Shown piece by piece: positions 48,863 through 57,934 of a stretch of DNA of 64,000 bases (position 1 is its first letter; every line of letters starts with the position of its first letter). Source of the DNA: CAYRRR01 sp964426755 (GTDB lineage: Bacteria > Patescibacteriota > Saccharimonadia > Saccharimonadales > JAGQNJ01); the NCBI GenBank assembly GCA_964426755.1, contig CAYRRR010000001.1, forward strand, positions 1-64,000, written 5' to 3'. Below the pieces are notes generated by a model that did not search any database, was not told where the DNA came from, and saw only the letters and a program-made list of their open reading frames with translations. A program made the position numbers and the translations under genes.

Positions 48863-50761
48863 ATGAACGCACAAGAAATCCGAAAGGCCTATTTAAGATT
48901 TTTTGAAGAGCGAGGCCACAGTGTTATTCCGCGGGCTAAACTGGTGCCCGATAACGATCCGACCACACTGTTTACAGGAAGCGGTATGCAACCGTTACTG
49001 CCGTATCTGCTTGGAGAAAAACACCCTGCTGGCACTCGTGTAGTAGACAGTCAGCCTGTTATTCGTGTGCAAGATATTGAAGAGGTCGGCGATAACCGAC
49101 ACGACACATTATTTGAAATGCTGGGCAACTGGAGCTTCGGTGATTACTTTAAAAAAGAGCAAATCCCTTGGTTTTGGGAGTTTATGACGAAAGAAGTGGG
49201 GTTAGATCCTGATAAACTTTACGTAACGTTATTTATTGGTGACCAAAAATACCAAGTTTCAAGAGATGTTGAATCGGCAAACATTTGGAAAGATTTGTTT
49301 ACGAAGGACAATATTCATGCCTTAGAAGCTGATATGGGCACTGAAGCAGAAGCTTCGAAAAGGGGCATGAAGCCAGGAGAAAAGATCTTTTACTATGACG
49401 CGAGCAAGAACTGGTGGAGTCGATCAGGTACGCCTGAAGATATGCCCGCGGGTGAACCGGGTGGGCCAACAACCGAAATGTTTTATGAATTCGACTTTGT
49501 TGAGCATGACCCACAGTATGGTGAAAATTGTCACCCTAACTGCGATTGTGGCCGATTTGTTGAGGTTGGCAACAGCGTTTTTATGGAATATGTCAAAACC
49601 GCAAAAGGTATAGAAAAGCTACCAAAGCAAAATGTGGATTGCGGCTGCGGGCTAGAACGAATTGCAATGGCGGCCATAAATAGTCCGGATGTTTATAAAA
49701 TAAGTATTCTATGGCCAATCGTAGAAGCTTTAGAGAAGTTAAGTGGCAAAACGTACGAGTCTCATACCAACGCCATGCGCGTGATTGCTGACCATTTGCG
49801 GGCGGCAACCTTTTTAGCAGTCGATGATGTCAGGCCAAGCAATAAAGAGCAAGGTTATGTGATGCGCCGATTAGTGCGTAGAGCGATTCGTTTTGCGTTT
49901 GAACTAGGGGTTGAACAAAACTTTTTAGAAGACATTGTGCCAGTAATTGCTGAATTGTATCACGACGATTACCCAGAAGTTGCCAAGAAGCGAGAAGAAG
50001 TTATTGCCGTGCTCATCAAAGAAGAAAAAGCCTTTCGACAAACCTTGCGTAAGGGCTTGCGTGAGTTCCAAAAGCTTACCGAAGATGGCTTGACGGGCAA
50101 AGAAATTTTTACGCTATACGACACCTACGGCTTTCCGGTTGAGTTAAGCGTGGAAGAAGCGTTTAAACAAGACGTAACGGTATCAGATAACTGGCGATCA
50201 GAGTTTGATCAATTAATGGAGGAGCAGCGTCAACGGAGTCAAACAGCCGCTAAGGGTACGTTTAAGGGTGGTTTGGGTGGCCAAACCTTACAACACAAAA
50301 AATATCACACCGCTACGCATTTAATGTACCAGGCGCTGCGTGATGTATTGGGTGATCATGTGATTCAGCGCGGTAGTAATATTACCGAAGAACGCCTGCG
50401 CTTTGATTTTTCTCACCCTGAAAAAGTCACTCGCGAACAATTAGATAAGGTAGAAAAAATAGTGAATGAGCAAATTGCTAAAGATTTGCAAGTGAGTTGG
50501 CAGGAATATCCAACCGAAGAAGCAACCGGAAAGCTTGGAGCCTTGGGTCAATTTGGCGATCGCTACGGTGATACGGTTAAAGTTTACAGCATGAAAGATC
50601 CGAAGAGTCCGCCCGACGAACGACCATTTAGTTTTGAAATTTGCGGCGGCCCCCATGTTGATCACACTTTGCAGCTATTTGAAGGTAACAAGCGCTTTAA
50701 GATCATCAAAGAAGAAGCCAGCTCAGCGGGCATTAGAAGAATCAAAGCCATTTTGCAGTAG
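48863..50761 (+). CDS. alaS: Alanyl-tRNA synthetase lacking the C-Ala domain
   Basis: Charges tRNA-Ala and edits Ser/Gly errors. 632 residues against ~870 in the usual bacterial enzyme. The catalytic core is intact (RAKLVPDNDPTTLFTGSGMQPLLPYLLG, DTLFEMLGNWSFGDYFKKE, GCGLERIAMA), and so is the editing domain (YHTATHLMYQALRDVLG, HTATH; FEICGGPHVDHT, the Cys/His pair). It ends at EEASSAGIRRIKAIL, where the C-terminal dimerisation/tRNA-elbow domain would begin. The stop is followed at once by the next gene's promoter, so it is a natural end, not a frameshift. Cysteines in ENCHPNCDCGRF and DCGCG may bind zinc. Confidence 0.94.
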   Translation: MNAQEIRKAYLRFFEERGHSVIPRAKLVPDNDPTTLFTGSGMQPLLPYLLGEKHPAGTRVVDSQPVIRVQDIEEVGDNRHDTLFEMLGNWSFGDYFKKEQIPWFWEFMTKEVGLDPDKLYVTLFIGDQKYQVSRDVESANIWKDLFTKDNIHALEADMGTEAEASKRGMKPGEKIFYYDASKNWWSRSGTPEDMPAGEPGGPTTEMFYEFDFVEHDPQYGENCHPNCDCGRFVEVGNSVFMEYVKTAKGIEKLPKQNVDCGCGLERIAMAAINSPDVYKISILWPIVEALEKLSGKTYESHTNAMRVIADHLRAATFLAVDDVRPSNKEQGYVMRRLVRRAIRFAFELGVEQNFLEDIVPVIAELYHDDYPEVAKKREEVIAVLIKEEKAFRQTLRKGLREFQKLTEDGLTGKEIFTLYDTYGFPVELSVEEAFKQDVTVSDNWRSEFDQLMEEQRQRSQTAAKGTFKGGLGGQTLQHKKYHTATHLMYQALRDVLGDHVIQRGSNITEERLRFDFSHPEKVTREQLDKVEKIVNEQIAKDLQVSWQEYPTEEATGKLGALGQFGDRYGDTVKVYSMKDPKSPPDERPFSFEICGGPHVDHTLQLFEGNKRFKIIKEEASSAGIRRIKAILQ

Positions 50762-50799
50762 CAAAAGAGCTACATTGCCGTGTTATACTTAAAGAAGTT

Positions 50800-52104
50800 A
50801 TGCTTGAAAAATTCAAGAACATTAAAGTCCCAAAAAATATTAAAGTTCCACATAACAAAGTGCCCAAGTTTAAGTCAGAGCGTTACGTGGTTGGGTTAGA
50901 TATCGGAACAGAATTTGTAAAGGCCTTAATAGCAAAAGTTGATGGCAACCAAGCTGAAATAATTGGCGTGGGTCGTGCGCATCAAGCACTGGGTGATATG
51001 CAGGCTGGCGCAATTGCCGATATTGCTGCTGTTGTTGCTAATTGTGATAGTGCTCTGGCGCAAGCAGAAGAACAGGCTGGTTTGAGTGCCCGAACGGTAG
51101 TGATTGGTATTGCGGGGGAGTTAGTAAAAGGTACGACCACCACCGTGCGTTATAGGCGCAATGATCCAAGTCGTGAACTTACGCTTGAAGAGGTGTCGCG
51201 TATTGTGGGCAAAGTGCAAGAACGTGCCGAGCAAAAAGCGCGTGATAATTTGGCATGGGAGCTGGGTGGAAAGCAAGTTGATATTCGACTAGTGAATAGT
51301 GCGCTAGTTAGTATCGATATAGATGGCTATAAAGTTACAAATCCGGTGGGTTTTCAAGGACGAGACGTGGTGGTGCAGCTATATACTGCCTTTGCGCCGC
51401 TCGTGCATATTGGCGCCCTAGAACGGACTGCTCAAGAGCTTGATTTAGATTTATTAGCCGTGGCGGCCGAGTCATTTGCAGTTGCTCGTTCAGTCATTGG
51501 CGATAATACCGGTTCGAACATGAATGCAATTTTAATGGATGTAGGCGGTGGTACTACTGATATTGCTGTCATAAACGACGGCGGTGTGCAAGGAACTAAG
51601 ATGTTTGGTATTGGTGGCCGAGCATATACGCGTGCGGTTGAGCGTGAGCTAGGTATTGATTTTGAAGAGGCTGAAGCGCTAAAGACGGGATTAACCAAAC
51701 ATGAAACGTCTGGTGATAAAGCGACAGAAGTTAAGGACGCACTGAAAAAGACGCTAAAAGTTTGGACTCATGGCGTTGAACTTGCACTCAGCGAATTTGA
51801 CCAACTCGATCATTTACCGCAACGTGTTCTGCTATGCGGAGGAGGGTCATCATTAGCCATGATTCCAGCACAACTTCGCAATACTAAATGGTATAAAGAT
51901 TTACCATTCACGAAACAGCCGGTTATTCAACATATACAGCCTGATCAAGTCGTTGGCATCACTGATAAAACTGGCAAAATAACTGATCATACGTTTATTA
52001 CGGCGCTAGGATTAGTGCGCGTAGGAATAGACACGCTTGAGCAACAAAATAATAGCAGCACTGGCTCGATACGGGCTAAAATAGATAGAATGCTAAAGGT
52101 ATAA
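50800..52104 (+). CDS. PilM/FtsA-like actin-fold ATPase
   Basis: 434 residues. After a repetitive basic start (KFKNIKVPKNIKVPHNKVPKF), the actin/FtsA fold: YVVGLDIGTEFVKALIAKV (phosphate 1, ~30-48), ILMDVGGGTTDIAVINDG (phosphate 2, ~246-263), RVLLCGGGSSLAMIPAQL (adenosine motif) and a 1C-like domain (KGTTTTVRYRRNDPSRELTLEEV). Similar to PilM/FtsA, which tether filaments or pilus machines to the membrane. The next gene, a membrane protein with a large outer domain, starts 9 bases later and is probably its partner. No other pil genes are here. Confidence 0.8.
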   Translation: MLEKFKNIKVPKNIKVPHNKVPKFKSERYVVGLDIGTEFVKALIAKVDGNQAEIIGVGRAHQALGDMQAGAIADIAAVVANCDSALAQAEEQAGLSARTVVIGIAGELVKGTTTTVRYRRNDPSRELTLEEVSRIVGKVQERAEQKARDNLAWELGGKQVDIRLVNSALVSIDIDGYKVTNPVGFQGRDVVVQLYTAFAPLVHIGALERTAQELDLDLLAVAAESFAVARSVIGDNTGSNMNAILMDVGGGTTDIAVINDGGVQGTKMFGIGGRAYTRAVERELGIDFEEAEALKTGLTKHETSGDKATEVKDALKKTLKVWTHGVELALSEFDQLDHLPQRVLLCGGGSSLAMIPAQLRNTKWYKDLPFTKQPVIQHIQPDQVVGITDKTGKITDHTFITALGLVRVGIDTLEQQNNSSTGSIRAKIDRMLKV

Positions 52105-52113
52105 TAGAGGATT

Positions 52114-53784
52114 ATGACAGCACAAAAAGACACCATTTATATAGATGTTGACGATGAAATTACAGCTATCGTAGATAAAGTGAATGATAGCTCATCAAAA
52201 ATTATAGCCATGGTATTGCCAAAGCGCGCAACCGTGCTGCAGAGCATCGTCAACATGAAGCTATTAAAACGAACGGCCGACGAGGCCGGTAAGCGTGTAG
52301 TCTTGATAACATCAGAGGCCGGTTTACTTCCTTTAGCGGGTGCGGTCGGGTTGTATGTAGCCAAAAACCTACAATCAAAGCCAGAAATTCCTGCTGCACC
52401 GGATGGTCCTGCAGGTGCTGATGATGTACTCGAAGCCGAAGAGCCAGCCGAAGAACCGGTGCTTGATAAGGACGCTCCGGTGGGCAAACTGGCAGATCCA
52501 GAAAAAATGACCGACGATGAATTATTTGAGCCCGCCTCAACCTCTGCCGGAGCGGTTGCTGCAAAAAAGGTTTCAAACAAGAAAATCAAACCTGTTAAGC
52601 CAAAAAAAGACGGTAAAAATAAAATACCGAACTTTGATAGATTTAGAAAAAAGGTGTTTTTAGGAGTAGCTGGCTTTTTTGTTTTATTAGCCCTACTGTA
52701 TGGCGCATTCTTTGTGTTGCCGAAAGCAACCATTGCTATTCAAACTGAAACCACTGGTGTTAATCAGGCCATTGATTTCGTAGCTTCTCCTGAAGCCCAA
52801 GAGGCCAATATTGATGGGGGCATAGTGCCGGCACAAATTGTAGAAAGTGAAAAATCAGAAACCCAAAGTGTCGCTGCTACTGGTCAAAAAGATCTTGGTA
52901 CCAAAGCAACCGGTAGCGTGACACTGTCGATTCCGTGTAGTGCTGTGAGCGGTTCACCGCCAACCATACCGGCCGGTACCGGCGTTAGTACCGGTGATTT
53001 GACCTTCATCACGCAAAGTAATACCAGCTTAACGACGCCAAGCTTTAGTGGTGGCTGTAAATTTACCGGCTCTACCAACGTAGCGGCACAGCACAACGGT
53101 GACCAATATAATGTTAGTTCAGGACGTACCTTTTCGGTTTCTGGCTATTCTTCGGTAACTGGCACAAACGGCAGCGGCTTTAGTGGCGGTAGCAGCAAGA
53201 TTGCCAAAGTGGTGAGTCAACAAGACATTGATAACGCCAAGCAAAAGTTAACGGATGTAGCACAAAGTGTTAAAGCGGATCTTCAGAAAGAGCTAGAAGA
53301 AGATCAATACTATGCCATTCTTGATACATTCGTGACAAAGAGTGAAGACATAACTCCTTCCACACAAGTGGGTGAAGAAGCCAATGAAGTAACGATAACG
53401 GCCAAGCGTGTATATGCAATGACCGGCGTGAAGCGGGATGATCTGAAGGCTTTAATTGAGGACAGTGTTAAGGATGAGACAGAGAGCCGCAGCCTGCGCG
53501 TCCAAGATGATGGCATTGATAAAGCGACATTCCGTCTTGGTGATCGCAAAGATGATGGCACGGCCAATATAACCATCGAGGTTCAGGTAGCGCTCGGACC
53601 TAACATAGATGAAGAGCAGCTCAAAAAAGACATTGTTGGCAAGAAAAAAGGCGATGTAGAAAATAAAATAAAATCATTTGATGGTGTAGAATCAGTTGAT
53701 GTGCGGTATAGTCCCTTCTGGGTGAGTATGGCACCGCGAGACACGGACAAAATACATTTAGAATTTAAAGAGGCGGATGATTAG
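52114..53784 (+). CDS. Single-pass membrane protein with a large outer domain (partner of the PilM-like protein)
   Basis: 556 residues. Residues 1-90 form a cytoplasmic domain (IYIDVDDEITAIVDKVNDSSSKIIAMVLPKRATVLQSIVNMKLLKR), ~100-175 are acidic/low complexity then basic, ~182-207 a membrane helix (FLGVAGFFVLLALLYGAFFVLP), then ~350 outside residues, Ser/Thr/Gly-rich with one CxxxC-type pair (IPCSAVSGS, GGCKFTGS), and a final strand-rich part. The type (cytoplasmic nucleotide-like domain, TM, baseplate-J-like outer part) is familiar from CPR genomes beside PilM/FtsA-like genes. Function unknown; surface appendage assembly is a guess. Confidence 0.65.
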   Translation: MTAQKDTIYIDVDDEITAIVDKVNDSSSKIIAMVLPKRATVLQSIVNMKLLKRTADEAGKRVVLITSEAGLLPLAGAVGLYVAKNLQSKPEIPAAPDGPAGADDVLEAEEPAEEPVLDKDAPVGKLADPEKMTDDELFEPASTSAGAVAAKKVSNKKIKPVKPKKDGKNKIPNFDRFRKKVFLGVAGFFVLLALLYGAFFVLPKATIAIQTETTGVNQAIDFVASPEAQEANIDGGIVPAQIVESEKSETQSVAATGQKDLGTKATGSVTLSIPCSAVSGSPPTIPAGTGVSTGDLTFITQSNTSLTTPSFSGGCKFTGSTNVAAQHNGDQYNVSSGRTFSVSGYSSVTGTNGSGFSGGSSKIAKVVSQQDIDNAKQKLTDVAQSVKADLQKELEEDQYYAILDTFVTKSEDITPSTQVGEEANEVTITAKRVYAMTGVKRDDLKALIEDSVKDETESRSLRVQDDGIDKATFRLGDRKDDGTANITIEVQVALGPNIDEEQLKKDIVGKKKGDVENKIKSFDGVESVDVRYSPFWVSMAPRDTDKIHLEFKEADD

Positions 53785-54200
53785 TGAGCGCAACCATTCT
53801 CGCACTGGATATTGGTGAACGTAGGGTGGGTGTGGCTAGAGCGGGTGTAATTGCGCGATTGCCAGAACCGCTTGTAACTCTGCCAAACGATGAAGATTTT
53901 TCTGGTCACTTACAACAGCTTATTGATGAGCACGATGTGAGCGAAGTTGTAGTAGGCCTACCACGAGGCATGAATGGGCAAACTACCCAGCAAACTCGCT
54001 ATGTTAAGGATTTTGTTAAAAATCTGAAACTAACGGTAAAGGTGCATTTCCAAGACGAGGCAGTGACGTCTATTGAGGCGGTCAACCGTTTGCAGAATGG
54101 AAACGAAGCATATCAAAAAGAAGATATTGACGCACTGGCTGCAACCATTGTTTTAGAAGATTTCTTAAATCAAAGGAGTAATCATGGCGTTAGCACGTAA
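53784..54200 (+). CDS. ruvX: Holliday-junction resolvase-like protein (YqgF/RuvX)
   Basis: 138 residues, GTG start overlapping the previous stop by one base. RNase H fold: ILALDIGERRVGVARA (first Asp), LVTLPNDEDFSGHL, VVVGLPRGMNGQTTQQTRYVKDF (second acid region) and VHFQDEAVTSIEAVNRLQ, KEDIDALAATIVLEDFL (last Asp). The family removes or matures RNA (16S 5' end) or resolves junctions. Overlaps mltG by 17 bases; ruvX-mltG is a common pair. Confidence 0.92.
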   Translation: MSATILALDIGERRVGVARAGVIARLPEPLVTLPNDEDFSGHLQQLIDEHDVSEVVVGLPRGMNGQTTQQTRYVKDFVKNLKLTVKVHFQDEAVTSIEAVNRLQNGNEAYQKEDIDALAATIVLEDFLNQRSNHGVST

Positions 54201-55245
54201 TAAAAAAGCACGCCTTATAAAAACGGCGATACTTCTCGTTTCGCTGCTTGTTGTCTTTGGCATTGCGGGCATTATTTTAGTTCGACATTACTACGAAGCA
54301 AACTTGAAGCCAGTAAGTATGACAGAGCAGATTATAGAAGTTGATATTCCGGTTGGAGCATCATTAAGTGAGGTGGGTACCTTACTTGAAGATAAAAAGC
54401 TTATTCGAAACAAGCGAGTGTTTGAACAGTACGTGCGGAATAATGGAGCAAGTACTGATATTAAGGCAGGGACGTATGAATTAAGTCCAAGCTACAGTGT
54501 GCCGGAGATTGTTTCGATTCTTACCCAAGGGAAGATCGTCAACAAGTTAATTACAATAGTACCCGGCTCGCGTCTTGATCAAGTCAAAAAGACTTTTAGA
54601 AACGCAGGCTACTCTGACGAAGAAATTGATGCAGCGCTCGATCCGGGTAATTACTCAAATCATCCTGCCCTTGTTGATAAAGCGACTAATGCCTCACTAG
54701 AGGGCTATCTTTATCCTGAGTCATTCCACCGCACTAGCGAGACCACTGCCGAACAAATAGTTACGCAATCGTTAAATGAAATGCAAGCCCGCTTAACGCC
54801 TGAATTACGCGAGGCGTTTTCGCGTCATGGCTTAAGTGTCCATAAAGCTATAACGCTGGCGTCGGTGGTAGAGAAAGAAGTGCCATCTATTGAAGATCGT
54901 AATCAGGTGGCGCAAGTATTTCTGAAACGACTTTCCATTGGTATGAAACTTCAGTCAGACGCGACTTCAAGCTACGGTGCAGTTTTAGACGGCAAAGCGC
55001 AAGGCATGGGCTATAGCGAGTTATTAGCGTATCCATCAGCCTACAATACGTACCAAAATGCTGGTTTGCCACCCGGTCCCATCAGTAACGTTACAGAGAG
55101 CTCACTACGGGCAGTAGCGTATCCTACCAATACCGATTGGCTTTTCTTTGTGTCAGGCGATGACGGCAAGACATATTTTTCTCGTACAGTGGAAGAACAC
55201 GAGGCACTAACCAAACAACACTGTACAAAATTATGCGGAAATTAG
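54184..55245 (+). CDS. mltG: Endolytic murein transglycosylase
   Basis: Cuts nascent glycan strands to set their length. 353 residues. Membrane helix ~13-34, a LysM-like subdomain (VDIPVGASLSEVGTLLEDKKLIRNKRVFEQYVR, ~55-87), and the YceG domain: LEGYLYPESFHRTSETTAEQIV (~177-198), ITLASVVEKEVPSIEDRNQVAQVFLKRL with catalytic Glu in VVEKEV (~230), MKLQSDATSSYG and NTYQNAGLPPGPISN. The ribosome site is inside ruvX (AAAGGAG), confirming ATG 54184. Confidence 0.95.
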   Translation: MALARNKKARLIKTAILLVSLLVVFGIAGIILVRHYYEANLKPVSMTEQIIEVDIPVGASLSEVGTLLEDKKLIRNKRVFEQYVRNNGASTDIKAGTYELSPSYSVPEIVSILTQGKIVNKLITIVPGSRLDQVKKTFRNAGYSDEEIDAALDPGNYSNHPALVDKATNASLEGYLYPESFHRTSETTAEQIVTQSLNEMQARLTPELREAFSRHGLSVHKAITLASVVEKEVPSIEDRNQVAQVFLKRLSIGMKLQSDATSSYGAVLDGKAQGMGYSELLAYPSAYNTYQNAGLPPGPISNVTESSLRAVAYPTNTDWLFFVSGDDGKTYFSRTVEEHEALTKQHCTKLCGN

Positions 55246-55441
55246 CATATTACAGGGGTCAACAGGGGTAGTAAGGGGTTGTTATGGAACAAGGGTAATG
55301 GTAAAATTTCTTACAGTAACGTATTGCCTCGGTAAGTCTACAGAGGTACATAAGTTACCCTTTTGGCAGTAGATAATAACATAACCAGTTCAAGTAGTCG
55401 ATGCTTGAGAAGATGTCATTAACCCCTGTCAAAAGCGGGAA
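55246..55441 (+). other. Structured leader of the LysM-CHAP gene
   Basis: About 195 bases. AAGGGTAA/TTACCCTT (~55288-55361) encloses CCTC/GAGG pairs and is followed by TTTT, so it may end the mltG transcript or act as a leader switch; three GGGG repeats precede it. The recurring AAAAGCGGGAAT motif (55429-55440) touches the TTG start of the next gene. It does not fit the c-di-AMP riboswitch that precedes such genes in other phyla. Confidence 0.4.
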
Positions 55442-56596
55442 TTGTCCCGGGAGAATTATATTAGTACAACAAGCAATTCACTTAATGAGCGCATAGGCAG
55501 TAAGTTAAGTGACATACAATCAGATGTAAGAGCTCAGGCATGGTATAAGCGGTTGCTTAATAAGCGCAACCGACGACGCACCATTCGCTATAGTTTGCTA
55601 TTTGCGAATCTAACAATGCTATTGGTAGTGGCTGGCTTTGTGTTGCAAAAACCCAAGACAAGCGGCACTAATATTTCAAACGCTATTCTTGCTACCAAAG
55701 AAGAATCAATCGCTAATCCACTCGATACCTTATCTTCGGCCGACATAGCGGTCAATGTAGCACGGGCAGCAAATTTGCCAGAACAGGTAGCGGTAACCAA
55801 CCTGGCTGACACCGTAAACGCGCAGTTAACGGTAACGCCATCTGATGATATTGTAGTGGCGCAACCCCAAATCATTGCAACCGGCTTGAAATCGCGCCAT
55901 GATATTCAGACCTACGTGGTGCAACAGGGTGATACGGTTTCTAGTATTGCTGCTAAATTTGGCGTGACCTCTGATACCATTCGATGGAGTAATAATTTGA
56001 ATGGAGATATCGTCCGCCCCGGTATTCAATTAACCATTTCACCAGTTAACGGTATTGTTCATACCGTTCAGCGCGGAGATACGATTGATCTATTAGTGGC
56101 TCGTTATGGTGTTAACCGTGATCAGTTTATCGCGTTCAACGATCTTGAAGATGGGCATTTGCCTGTCGGAGAGCGGATTGTAATGCCTGATGGCCGTCCT
56201 CCGGTTGCGACCAACCGAGCTAGTGCCTTGCTTCCAACTTCTGCCGCAGGCTTTACTGCCCGATACGGCTATAATGGCTATGATTATGGCTACTGTACCT
56301 GGCACGCTGCTAACCGTCGAGCACAAGCAGGCCGGCCTATTCCGGCAAACTTAGGGCATGCTCGCACCTGGTATTCGCGTGCGGCCGCTGCCGGTATGGC
56401 AGTTGGTAATGTGCCAAAAGCTGGGGCTGTACTGTGGCATGCTAACTTAGGCGGTCTTGGTCATGTGGCCTACGTAGAAGCTGAAAACGCGGATGGATCA
56501 ATTTTAGTCTCTGATATGAACTACCCAAGCTGGGGTCGTGTAACAACGCGAACCGTATCACCAAGTGAATTTGGCGCCTATCGATTCATCTACTAG
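55442..56596 (+). CDS. LysM-CHAP peptidoglycan hydrolase
   Basis: 384 residues. Membrane helix ~55-75 (YSLLFANLTMLLVVAGFVL), linker, LysM 1 (~157-200: TYVVQQGDTVSSIAAKFGVTSDTIRWSNNL), LysM 2 (~206-250: HTVQRGDTIDLLVARYGVNRDQFIAFNDL), then a CHAP domain (~275-384) with YDYGYCTWHAANRRAQ (catalytic Cys) and GGLGHVAYVEAENADGSILVSDMNY (His, Asn). It splits peptide cross-bridges or amide bonds of the wall. TTG start as the frame opens there; a nearby ATG is absent. It follows mltG, forming a wall-processing cluster. Confidence 0.9.
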   Translation: MSRENYISTTSNSLNERIGSKLSDIQSDVRAQAWYKRLLNKRNRRRTIRYSLLFANLTMLLVVAGFVLQKPKTSGTNISNAILATKEESIANPLDTLSSADIAVNVARAANLPEQVAVTNLADTVNAQLTVTPSDDIVVAQPQIIATGLKSRHDIQTYVVQQGDTVSSIAAKFGVTSDTIRWSNNLNGDIVRPGIQLTISPVNGIVHTVQRGDTIDLLVARYGVNRDQFIAFNDLEDGHLPVGERIVMPDGRPPVATNRASALLPTSAAGFTARYGYNGYDYGYCTWHAANRRAQAGRPIPANLGHARTWYSRAAAAGMAVGNVPKAGAVLWHANLGGLGHVAYVEAENADGSILVSDMNYPSWGRVTTRTVSPSEFGAYRFIY

Positions 56597-56654
56597 ATAA
56601 TTGTGATAAATACTACAAAATGTTATACTAGTCTCTCAATAGGTTTGAGTTGTT

Positions 56655-57926
56655 ATGTTTGTAGATAAGGTTAAGGTTATTGTTAAAGCAGGTGATGGCG
56701 GTAAGGGTATCGTTAGTTTTCGCCATGAAAAATACGTGGAACGCGGCGGTCCAGACGGCGGTGATGGCGGTAACGGCGGCGACGTAGTAGTGGTTGCGAG
56801 CCGAAACCAAGACACATTGGCGGCTTTTCGATATCAAAAAAAGTTGCAAGCTAAGAATGGTGAAAGTGGCGGCAAACGCCGGAAGCATGGCAAAAACGGC
56901 CGTGATTTAGAAGTTCACGTTCCGGTTGGCACCGTCATTAGTACTGAAGCCAATGAGATAATTGCAGACCTGACGTCAGATGATCAAAGAGCTGTTATCG
57001 CAAAAGGCGGCAAGGGCGGCTTTGGAAACGCACATTTCGTTAGCTCAACCCGCCAAGTTCCCAGAGTGGCAGAAAAAGGTGAGCCGGGTGAAGCTTGTGA
57101 GCTAATGTTTGAACTCAAGATGATCGCCGATGTAGGCCTGGTTGGTCTGCCAAATGCTGGTAAGTCAACATTCCTAGCGACCGTAAGCAACGCCCACCCA
57201 GAGATTGCTAATTATCCTTTTACGACGTTGACTCCTAATCTTGGTGTTGTTGATGTTGAGAATACGAGTTTATTGGTAGCCGATATCCCTGGTCTCATAG
57301 AAGGCGCTAGCGAGGGTAGAGGCCTCGGGGACGAGTTCTTGCGTCATGTTGAGCGTACCAGCGTATTGATCCATCTTATTGATGCATATAACGACGATGT
57401 AGCCACTGCCTACAAAACCATTCAAACAGAACTAAAAAATTATCAAGTTGATTTAAGTAAGCGTCCGCAAGTGGTGGTTTTAACAAAGATAGAAGGGCTC
57501 GATAAAGAAATTATTGATGATTTAACCGGTATCTTAAAAAAAGTAGTACCCAAAAAAACTAACGTGTTTGCCATTTCCGCTAAAAGTGGTCATGGCGTAA
57601 AAGAACTGCTTAGCTATGTCGCCAAGTTAGTCAAAACTAGTCGCACAAAAGCCGCGCAAGAAAAAGCCAAAGAACTGCCGGTGTTAACCTTTGAAGAGCC
57701 AGAAGATCGTTGGCATATTGCAAAAACGGATGATGGCTTTATTGTGACCGGCAAAAAACTTGAGTCATTTGCACGTCGGACCGACTTTAATGATTACTAT
57801 GCTACGCAGCGCATGCGTGACATCTTGCAAAAAACAGGGATTCTTAACGAACTTATGAAGAAAGACATTGAAGCAGGACAGCCAATCATTATTGGTCAGC
57901 CAGAAATTGGCCGTCTAGAATACTAA
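56655..57926 (+). CDS. obgE: GTPase Obg
   Basis: Ribosome-assembly and stress GTPase. 423 residues. Obg fold with glycine-rich loops (GGDGGKGIVSFRHEKYVERGGPDGGDGGNGGDV; GGKGGFGNAHF) at ~1-155; G1 GLPNAGKSTFL (~164-174), G3 DIPGLIEGASEGRGLGDEFLRH, G4 TKIEG; C-terminal OCT domain (~345-423, WHIAKTDDGFIVTGKKLESFARRTDF). TATACT ends 19 bases before the ATG with no clear ribosome binding site. Confidence 0.96.
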   Translation: MFVDKVKVIVKAGDGGKGIVSFRHEKYVERGGPDGGDGGNGGDVVVVASRNQDTLAAFRYQKKLQAKNGESGGKRRKHGKNGRDLEVHVPVGTVISTEANEIIADLTSDDQRAVIAKGGKGGFGNAHFVSSTRQVPRVAEKGEPGEACELMFELKMIADVGLVGLPNAGKSTFLATVSNAHPEIANYPFTTLTPNLGVVDVENTSLLVADIPGLIEGASEGRGLGDEFLRHVERTSVLIHLIDAYNDDVATAYKTIQTELKNYQVDLSKRPQVVVLTKIEGLDKEIIDDLTGILKKVVPKKTNVFAISAKSGHGVKELLSYVAKLVKTSRTKAAQEKAKELPVLTFEEPEDRWHIAKTDDGFIVTGKKLESFARRTDFNDYYATQRMRDILQKTGILNELMKKDIEAGQPIIIGQPEIGRLEY

Positions 57927-57934
57927 ATACACCT

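Noticed and set aside
55246..55441. c-di-AMP (ydaO) riboswitch before the LysM-CHAP gene
   Set aside because: Position fits what is known in other bacteria, but the conserved core sequences are not present.
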